From: Bryobacteraceae bacterium
GTDB taxonomy: Bacteria > Acidobacteriota > Terriglobia > Bryobacterales > Bryobacteraceae
DNA: 7,128 nt
Direction: 5' to 3'
Assembly (NCBI GenBank): GCA_025350445.1
Contig: JANXXV010000528.1
Coordinates: 1 to 7,128, forward strand
Of this stretch, positions 5,813 to 7,128 are shown piece after piece. How positions within the stretch are numbered: the first letter of the stretch is position 1; the number at the start of each line of letters is the position of its first letter. The position numbers and the translations under genes were made by a program. The notes under the pieces are model-generated. The model was given only the letters and a program-made list of their open reading frames with translations, searched no databases and was not told where the DNA came from.

Positions 5813-7128
5813 TGAAAGTATTGACCGCGGCACAGATGCAGGAGGTGGACCGGCGCACGATAGAGCTGGGGATTGCAGAGCCGGCGTTGATGGAGAATGC
5901 CGCGGCGCGTGTGGTGGAGCTGATGGCGGAACGGTTCGCGCCACTCGGTGAGCATCGGATTGTGGTGCTGTGCGGCAAGGGTAACAACGGCGGCGATGGG
6001 TTGGTGATCGCGCGGCAATTGCGAATGCGGTTTGCGCCCCGGGAGGTCCATGTGGTCCGCGTGGAGCCGGCCGATGAGATCACCGGCGCCATGCGTAACG
6101 CCACCATTGTGGTGGATGCGTTGTTGGGGACTGGGCTTCGCGGAGGCGCGCGGGGACGGACGCTGGATTTAATCCGCGAGATCAATACGGGCTTTCCGCT
6201 TGCGCGTGTGGTGGCGGTGGATATTCCTTCCGGGATGGCAAGCGATTGCGGCGTTAGCGAGGGCGAGTTTGCGCGCGCGGACTACACGGTGACGTTCACG
6301 GCGCTGAAGGTGGCTCATGCGCTGGCGCCGAATTGCGACCGCATGGGCGAGGTTCGCGTGGGGCCGATTGGCAGCCCTTCCGAGCTATACGATGCCGTTA
6401 CGTTACACGTTACCGAGCCTGCGGATTTTCGCGATCTGCTGCAGCCGAGGCCGAAGGAATCAAACAAGGGAAGTTACGGGCATGTGCTGGTAGTGGGCGG
6501 GGCGCACGGCAAATATGGCGCGGCCGAGATGACTGGTTTGTCGGCACTGCGCGCGGGCGCCGGCTTGGTTACGGTGGCTTCTTCCGCGCCTGCTTTGCGG
6601 ACTTTGGAATTGATGACCGAAGCGTTGCCGCGGAGCATCGAAGCCTTCGAGAAGACGACTGCACGGAAGACTGTGGTTGCGCTTGGGCCGGGTTTAGGCG
6701 ATGACGCTGAAATGGTTGCGCTGGCGCGGCGGTGCTTTGCGGAATCGTTGCTGCCGATGGTTGTGGACGCGGACGGTTTAAATGCTTTGGCTGGATCGGA
6801 ATGGCATGGTGGCGGGCCGTTTCGTGTGATTACGCCGCATCCCGGCGAGATGTCGCGGTTGTGTGGTTTGCCGGTGCCCGAGATACAGGCGGATCGGTTG
6901 GGGGCGGCACGGAACATGGCGGCTGCGCGTGGAGTGGTGGTGGTGCTGAAGGGTAATCGGACGATTGTGGCATTTCCCGGCGGGCGGGCCTGGGTGAATC
7001 CTACCGGGTCCCCTGGAATGGCCACTGGCGGAACCGGCGATATACTTACGGGCTTGGTGGCGGGCCTGCTGGCGCAGCACCCGGACAGGCAGGAGGCGGC
7101 AGTTTTGGCGGCGGTCTATCTGCACGGG
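5812..7128 (+). CDS. nnr: Bifunctional NAD(P)HX epimerase/dehydratase (YjeF/NnrE-NnrD fusion), 3'-truncated by window
   Basis: The frame from ATG 5812 stays open to the last base (439 codons visible). The protein repairs NADHX and NADPHX, damaged hydrated forms of the cofactors: the N-terminal half epimerises the R and S forms and the C-terminal half dehydrates S-NAD(P)HX back to NAD(P)H using ADP (ATP in eukaryotes). Epimerase domain (about 1-205): MKVLTAAQMQEVD start, GKGNNGGDG 55-63, VVDALLGTGL 100-109 and VDIPSG 136-141. Dehydratase domain (from about 215): KGSYGHVLVVGG 219-230, ALRAGAGLVTVA 245-256, GPGLG 292-296, DADGLNAL 319-326, TPHPGEM 341-347, KGN 381-383 and TGGTGDIL 405-412; D410 in GTGD is the expected catalytic residue. 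E. coli YjeF-type fusions are about 500 residues, so some 60-80 residues are missing at the right edge. The one-base TGATG overlap with the channel gene points to translational coupling. All visible motifs are intact. Confidence in the fusion is high. Confidence 0.95.
   Translation, partial: MKVLTAAQMQEVDRRTIELGIAEPALMENAAARVVELMAERFAPLGEHRIVVLCGKGNNGGDGLVIARQLRMRFAPREVHVVRVEPADEITGAMRNATIVVDALLGTGLRGGARGRTLDLIREINTGFPLARVVAVDIPSGMASDCGVSEGEFARADYTVTFTALKVAHALAPNCDRMGEVRVGPIGSPSELYDAVTLHVTEPADFRDLLQPRPKESNKGSYGHVLVVGGAHGKYGAAEMTGLSALRAGAGLVTVASSAPALRTLELMTEALPRSIEAFEKTTARKTVVALGPGLGDDAEMVALARRCFAESLLPMVVDADGLNALAGSEWHGGGPFRVITPHPGEMSRLCGLPVPEIQADRLGAARNMAAARGVVVVLKGNRTIVAFPGGRAWVNPTGSPGMATGGTGDILTGLVAGLLAQHPDRQEAAVLAAVYLHG

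Noticed and set aside
6333..6704. A 123-codon + strand frame within the NAD(P)HX repair gene
   Set aside because: It is a different frame from the intact, motif-rich nnr frame, which runs unbroken from 5812 to the window end.

Overview
This window is a stretch of bacterial chromosome, GC-rich and visibly G-rich on the + strand, with every supported gene read left to right. An lpxD gene (lipid A acylation) means a diderm, LPS-making bacterium. The gene set, the coding style and the Lys/Ala/Pro-tailed TPR protein resemble Acidobacteriota (Solibacter/Bryobacter-like). That placement is an inference from general familiarity, since no rRNA or other decisive marker is present. There are no tRNA or rRNA genes, no CRISPR array, and no transposase or phage gene.

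Layout. (1) 1-651: the C-terminal part of a TPR-repeat protein, closed by a strong GC hairpin at 670-700 that probably terminates transcription. (2) 726-992: a small membrane-anchored protein with a shortened YHS-like cysteine motif. (3) 1010-2038: lpxD, then 7 bases later a GTG-started LOG-family nucleotide hydrolase at 2046-2843. (4) A 68-base gap holding a perfect 8-bp inverted repeat that overlaps the LOG stop codon. (5) 2912-4798: a large membrane sensor with HAMP and SpoIIE/RsbU-type PP2C phosphatase domains. (6) 4805-5812: a two-TM potassium channel with a cytoplasmic RCK (TrkA-N/TrkA-C) module. (7) 5812 to the window end: a bifunctional NAD(P)HX epimerase/dehydratase, open at the right edge and starting inside the channel's stop codon (TGATG).

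The last three genes are packed 6 bases apart or overlapping, so they are very likely one transcript: a phosphatase that senses something outside the cytoplasm, an ion channel with a Rossmann gate, and a cofactor-repair enzyme. lpxD and the LOG gene are probably read together and may run into the same transcript. Most of this is recognisable housekeeping or signalling. I see no convincing new multigene system. The most unusual points are the channel's TVGYA selectivity filter (Ala where the canonical second filter glycine sits), a possible internal start in the channel gene that would make free RCK subunits as in MthK, the compact YHS-like miniprotein, and the palindrome and 20-codon ORF before the phosphatase gene.
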